DNA of 7,978 nt, taken from NCBI GenBank assembly GCA_002434335.1, contig DJJW01000095.1, positions 64,792 through 72,769 of the forward strand. Reading direction: 5' to 3'. Position 1 is the first letter of the stretch. Every line of letters begins with the position of its first letter. Below, piece by piece: positions 5,712 to 7,978 of the stretch. The notes beneath the pieces were generated by a model that was not told the origin of the DNA, searched no databases, and saw only the letters and a program-made list of their open reading frames with translations. Origin of the DNA: Lachnoclostridium sp. UBA6558 (GTDB lineage: Bacteria; Bacillota; Clostridia; Lachnospirales; Lachnospiraceae). The position numbers and the translations under genes are program-made.

Positions 5712-6452
5712 TTATTCTAAACGCAGCATTTCTTTTTTTAATCGCTTTATAATCTTCTTTTCTAATCTGGATATATAGGATTGTGATATACCCAGAAGAT
5801 CCGCAACCTCTTTTTGAGTCCTTTCATTACCGTCTTCGGTATTGATTCCGAATCGCAGCTGTACAATGATCCTTTCTCTTTCACTTAGTTTTGAAAGAGC
5901 CTTACCAAGAAGCTTTCTGTCTACTTCTTCTTCAATATTTCGATATATAACATCCTCTTCCGTACCAAGTATATCGGATAACAGGAGTTCGTTGCCATCC
6001 CAATCCACATTTAGGGGTTCATCAATTGATACTTCCAGCTTCGTCTTATTATTCCTTCTCAGATACATGAGAATTTCATTTTCAATACATCTGGAGGCAT
6101 AGGTAGCAAGCTTAATATTCTTATCAGGATTATAGGTATTAATAGCTTTGATAAGTCCTATGGTTCCGATAGAAATCAAATCCTCAACACCTACTCCTGT
6201 ATTATCAAATTTTTTAGCTATGTACACAACCAATCGGAGATTATGCTCTACCAGTATAGATTTAGCCTGGGTATCATCTTCCGTACCAAGCCGCGCAATT
6301 TCTTCTGCTTCCCTGACCGCATCAAGGGGTGCAGGAAGAACCTCAGCCCCGCCGATATAATGTATCTCACCGCGACCGTTAAACAGAATACTTCTGAAAT
6401 CAGGTATCAACCGAAATGTAAACTTATTCGGGATTGTTATTTTTAACAGCAT
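5712..6452 (-). CDS. sigE: RNA polymerase sporulation sigma factor SigE (pro-sigma-E)
   Basis: Sigma-E is the first mother-cell sigma factor of sporulation, made as an inactive membrane-associated precursor. From the chosen ATG the product has 246 residues (B. subtilis 239). Residues 1-31 are the pro-sequence. By alignment with B. subtilis EVY|YIGG, SpoIIGA should cut after H31 in GEIHYIGG. The rest is close to SigE: region 2 at about 66-135 (NLRLVVYIAKKF, EDLISIGTIGLIKAINTYNP, KLATYASRCIENEILMYLRR), the linker LNVDWDGNELLLSD, and region 4 with the helix-turn-helix TQKEVADLLGISQSYISRLEK (212-232). The frame is open to an ATG at 6527, but that start would overlap spoIIGA by 53 bases and prolong the pro-sequence by 25 residues. 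The ATG at 6452 has GGGAGG 10 bases upstream and lies 22 bases after the spoIIGA stop, so the two genes form the spoIIG operon. Confidence 0.97.
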   Translation of the reverse strand: MLLKITIPNKFTFRLIPDFRSILFNGRGEIHYIGGAEVLPAPLDAVREAEEIARLGTEDDTQAKSILVEHNLRLVVYIAKKFDNTGVGVEDLISIGTIGLIKAINTYNPDKNIKLATYASRCIENEILMYLRRNNKTKLEVSIDEPLNVDWDGNELLLSDILGTEEDVIYRNIEEEVDRKLLGKALSKLSERERIIVQLRFGINTEDGNERTQKEVADLLGISQSYISRLEKKIIKRLKKEMLRLE

Positions 6453-6474
6453 TAATCTCTTTCCTCCCTTTCCA

Positions 6475-7395
6475 TCACATAACCTCCCTATGTAAAATGA
6501 TCTGATAATCCTTACGTACGGATACATTCTCCCTGCTAATGGCAGTTAGAACTTTTTCCCTGACAGTCTCTTCTTTCCCCTCCCAGAGGATGATTTTATC
6601 AAGTACAATTGCCGGTAACATTCCCTTTTTACCAACTGATTGAAAAGGAATCATCCGAAGAGGAAGATATTCGTCCGGTTGTACTTCCTCCTTATTTAAA
6701 CCAGGCATAGAAGTACCATTACTAAAATCGTCGAACTGATTACACAGCATATTATTCTGAGAATCCGTCAATAAGGGTTCAATCACCGTATATTCCGCTA
6801 CAATTACCGGTTTCCCGAAATACGGGTCTTTTAAGCAATTTCCGGTATCCATAAATCCTACAGCTTTGACAGTTCTTTCCTTAAAATAAAGTTCTGTCTT
6901 ATAATAGTCTGTTTCCTTATACCGAAGCCTTTTTAAAAGGCTAATGAAAATAATTAAACCGATAGTCCCTGCCAAAACTGCCAGATAAAAATACTGATAT
7001 CCCTGTTTTGAAAGCAATCTCCCCTGCATAAGTTCCCTAAAATAATATCCAAAACTGGTATAGTAATACAGGCTGTTCAGCAATCCACCCAGAAAAAAGG
7101 TGGTTATGTAAAGAAGTCCTGCTGCTTTTAGAAATTCTTTTAGATTCCTTCTGCCAAATGATATCATAACCAACAGGCAGCTTAACAAAATGTAAGCAGT
7201 TAAAAATTGAATTAAATGATTCAAATACGGAATTACCGCAAATACACAAGCTCCCAAAGCTCCTGCAGCAGCTCCCAGGCAGCATCTTATAGATGAACCT
7301 GTATACCTTAGTATTTTTTTTACTACTGTTAACAGAATAAAATCCATGATGAAATTTATGATGAAAATAACATCAACATAAACGTCTAAATACAA
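6475..7395 (-). CDS. spoIIGA: Sigma-E processing peptidase SpoIIGA
   Basis: SpoIIGA is a membrane-bound aspartic protease of the sporulation septum that activates pro-sigma-E when signalled by SpoIIR from the forespore. The product (306-308 residues; B. subtilis 309) has an N-terminal half with about five membrane segments (positions from the GTG: near 8-28, 41-58, 62-82, 92-110 and 138-156). A cytoplasmic protease domain follows, with the catalytic motif GFMDTGNCLKDP (182-193, Asp185), later PLRMIPFQSVGKKGMLPA. Two starts compete. The GTG at 7401 has only 2 bases between GAGG and the codon. The TTG at 7395 has 8 and gives an N-terminus of the form MYLDVYVDVIFIINF, closer to clostridial relatives, so I chose it; this is a judgement. 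Neither start is ATG. It heads the operon with sigE and is preceded by the spoIIG-type promoter. Confidence 0.95.
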   Translation of the reverse strand: MYLDVYVDVIFIINFIMDFILLTVVKKILRYTGSSIRCCLGAAAGALGACVFAVIPYLNHLIQFLTAYILLSCLLVMISFGRRNLKEFLKAAGLLYITTFFLGGLLNSLYYYTSFGYYFRELMQGRLLSKQGYQYFYLAVLAGTIGLIIFISLLKRLRYKETDYYKTELYFKERTVKAVGFMDTGNCLKDPYFGKPVIVAEYTVIEPLLTDSQNNMLCNQFDDFSNGTSMPGLNKEEVQPDEYLPLRMIPFQSVGKKGMLPAIVLDKIILWEGKEETVREKVLTAISRENVSVRKDYQIILHREVM

Positions 7396-7428
7396 AGCCA
7401 CCCCCTCATTTCATTTATAATAAATCCT

Positions 7429-7461
7429 ATTATAGCTGTTAATGTCCGTTTAATTTGTCAA
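7429..7461 (-). promoter_or_regulatory. spoIIG promoter with 21-bp spacing
   Basis: On the minus strand TTGACA (7461-7456) and TATAAT (7434-7429) are both perfect sigma-A consensus hexamers, but they are 21 bases apart instead of 17. The B. subtilis spoIIG promoter is known for the same abnormality (22 bp), which makes it dependent on phosphorylated Spo0A. Expected transcription start is near 7422, about 26 bases before the TTG start of spoIIGA. Confidence 0.75.
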
Positions 7462-7462
7462 A
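7456..7462 (+). promoter_or_regulatory. Spo0A-box-like site overlapping the spoIIG -35
   Basis: Plus strand TGTCAAA matches the 0A box TGTCGAA at six of seven positions and coincides with the -35 hexamer. In B. subtilis Spo0A~P also binds at and just upstream of the spoIIG -35. Because any TTTGACA matches this well, the site alone is weak evidence; the promoter context makes it plausible. Confidence 0.45.
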
Positions 7463-7520
7463 TACTGGAATAGCTGAACCTGTTTTCATTTACTCTCACT
7501 TACAATATCCCCTCCATTTC

Positions 7521-7527
7521 AACGACA
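7521..7527 (-). promoter_or_regulatory. Weak distal Spo0A-box-like site
   Basis: Minus strand TGTCGTT matches the 0A box at five of seven positions. It lies about 100 bases upstream of the expected start, near where the distal 0A site lies in B. subtilis spoIIG (roughly -80 to -100). Position is the main support and the match is poor. Confidence 0.25.
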
Positions 7528-7620
7528 TAATATATAATCCTGTTATAATATTTATACTTTTGTAAATATATGTTAATTGCACAAAGCTGCTGGTGAAATT
7601 AAGGACAATAGGTCTGAATT

Positions 7621-7688
7621 ATTCAATTGCATAAAAAATAGCCTGTATCCGATTTCTCGAATACAGGCTATTTTTTATGTAATTGAAT
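7621..7688 (-). terminator. Long bidirectional hairpin terminator after ftsZ
   Basis: Arms 7621-7648 and 7661-7688 are a 28-bp inverted repeat with a single mismatch (G7629 opposite T7680), around a 12-base loop that can itself pair CGA with TCG. The GC-richer core (TAGCCTGTAT) is flanked by six A and six T, so either strand has a T tract after the core stem. On the minus strand the stem begins at the last base of the ftsZ stop codon. It isolates ftsZ from the spoIIG promoter region; the remaining 7463-7620 interval is AT-rich with only the weak sites listed. Confidence 0.92.
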
Positions 7689-7978
7689 TACTTATGATTT
7701 TTGTTCTTCTGTAAAAACTCTGGTATTTTAATACTTCCTACTTCATTGGTGTCTCTGCTTGGGTAATGCGCAGGCGTACCAGAATATGGAGAAGCCGGTG
7801 AAGACTGAGTAGCCGCCACCTGAGACTGTGCTTTTTCAAAAGGGGACTGCTGATTATTAAACTTATAATCAGGTCTGGTCACTGGTTGTTTTAAGAAACT
7901 GGGACCTTTTGCTTCACCTTTGCTGCCTGCCTCTCCGTCAAGTCCGGTTGCTATTACAGTAATGGTAACATAATCTGT
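7688..7978 (-). CDS. ftsZ: Cell division protein FtsZ, C-terminal part only
   Basis: The last 96 codons of FtsZ; the GTPase domain lies beyond the window edge. The segment starts in the final strand of the tubulin-like C-terminal subdomain (DYVTITVIATGLDGEAG, residues 2-18 of the fragment; compare the family's VTVIATGF). It then has a disordered linker of about 60 residues rich in Gln, Ser, Pro and Ala, and ends in the conserved C-terminal peptide IKIPEFLQK followed by a basic tail (NKNHK). That peptide binds FtsA, SepF and other ring partners. FtsZ polymerises into the division ring and, in sporulation, the polar septum on which SpoIIGA later works. A GTG at 7882 lies in frame but is internal, not a start. 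ftsZ directly upstream of spoIIGA is the usual clostridial and bacillar order. Confidence 0.95.
   Translation of the reverse strand, partial: TDYVTITVIATGLDGEAGSKGEAKGPSFLKQPVTRPDYKFNNQQSPFEKAQSQVAATQSSPASPYSGTPAHYPSRDTNEVGSIKIPEFLQKNKNHK

Noticed and set aside
5842..6446. Plus-strand open frames opposite sigE
   Set aside because: They are low-complexity Ser-rich translations antisense to conserved sigma-factor sequence, with no independent support.
6453..6527. Upstream in-frame start of sigE at 6527
   Set aside because: It overlaps spoIIGA by 53 bases and lengthens the pro-sequence well beyond the family; the ATG at 6452 has a Shine-Dalgarno and gives the expected length.
7462..7505. Possible 13-codon ORF on the minus strand (GTG with GGAGGGG upstream) before the spoIIG promoter
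   Set aside because: It is very short, has a weak start and an unclear promoter, and would end inside the -35 region; more likely chance in AT-rich DNA.
1..7978. Mobile elements, CRISPR arrays, tRNA or rRNA genes
   Set aside because: Both strands were read; no transposase or integrase motifs, regularly spaced repeats or RNA-gene signatures were seen. The gene set is conserved core chromosome.

Overview
The window reads as chromosome of a low-GC, endospore-forming Firmicute, most likely class Clostridia. The protein sequences and the order ftsZ-spoIIGA-sigE-sigG-(ymxH)-nrdR suggest the Lachnospiraceae/Lachnoclostridium side of that class. That placement is an inference from family resemblance, since no search could be run. 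All genes but one lie on the minus strand, so the biological order runs from high to low coordinates.

Region by region, in transcription order: (1) 7978-7688, the last 96 codons of ftsZ, closed by a very long hairpin terminator. (2) 7687-7396, a 292-base control region with a sigma-A-type promoter whose -35 and -10 are 21 bp apart and which carries Spo0A-box-like sites, as in the well-known spoIIG promoter of Bacillus subtilis. (3) 7395-5712, spoIIGA and sigE, encoding the pro-sigma-E protease and pro-sigma-E. (4) A 260-base leader with several dyads, then sigG (5451-4672) and a strong terminator. (5) 4541-3444, an exported ComEC-like metallo-beta-lactamase-fold lipoprotein with an Ada-like Cys/His tail, convergent with (6) ymxH (3173-3436), the only plus-strand gene and a PRC-barrel sporulation-associated protein. 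(7) nrdR (2989-2528), with a near-consensus promoter whose spacer is filled by a perfect dyad, closed by a hairpin terminator. (8) yifB/comM (2340-811) behind its own promoter, followed after 76 bases by dprA (734 to the window edge, incomplete).

Functionally the right half is the core sporulation sigma cascade. SpoIIGA in the septal membrane cleaves pro-sigma-E in the mother cell. Sigma-G then takes over in the forespore. FtsZ, which builds the septum on which this depends, lies immediately upstream. The left half holds ribonucleotide reductase control (NrdR) and two genes linked to natural transformation and recombination (ComM/YifB and DprA). The MBL lipoprotein resembles the ComEC hydrolase domain, but nothing here shows that it acts in DNA uptake.

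I see no mobile element, CRISPR array, tRNA, rRNA or phage gene. This is ordinary core chromosome, and I do not see a previously undescribed system. The points worth a second look are regulatory: the spoIIG promoter geometry, the dyad in the nrdR promoter, the mini-ORF before the lipoprotein gene, the sigG leader, and the inserted lipoprotein with the reversed ymxH.
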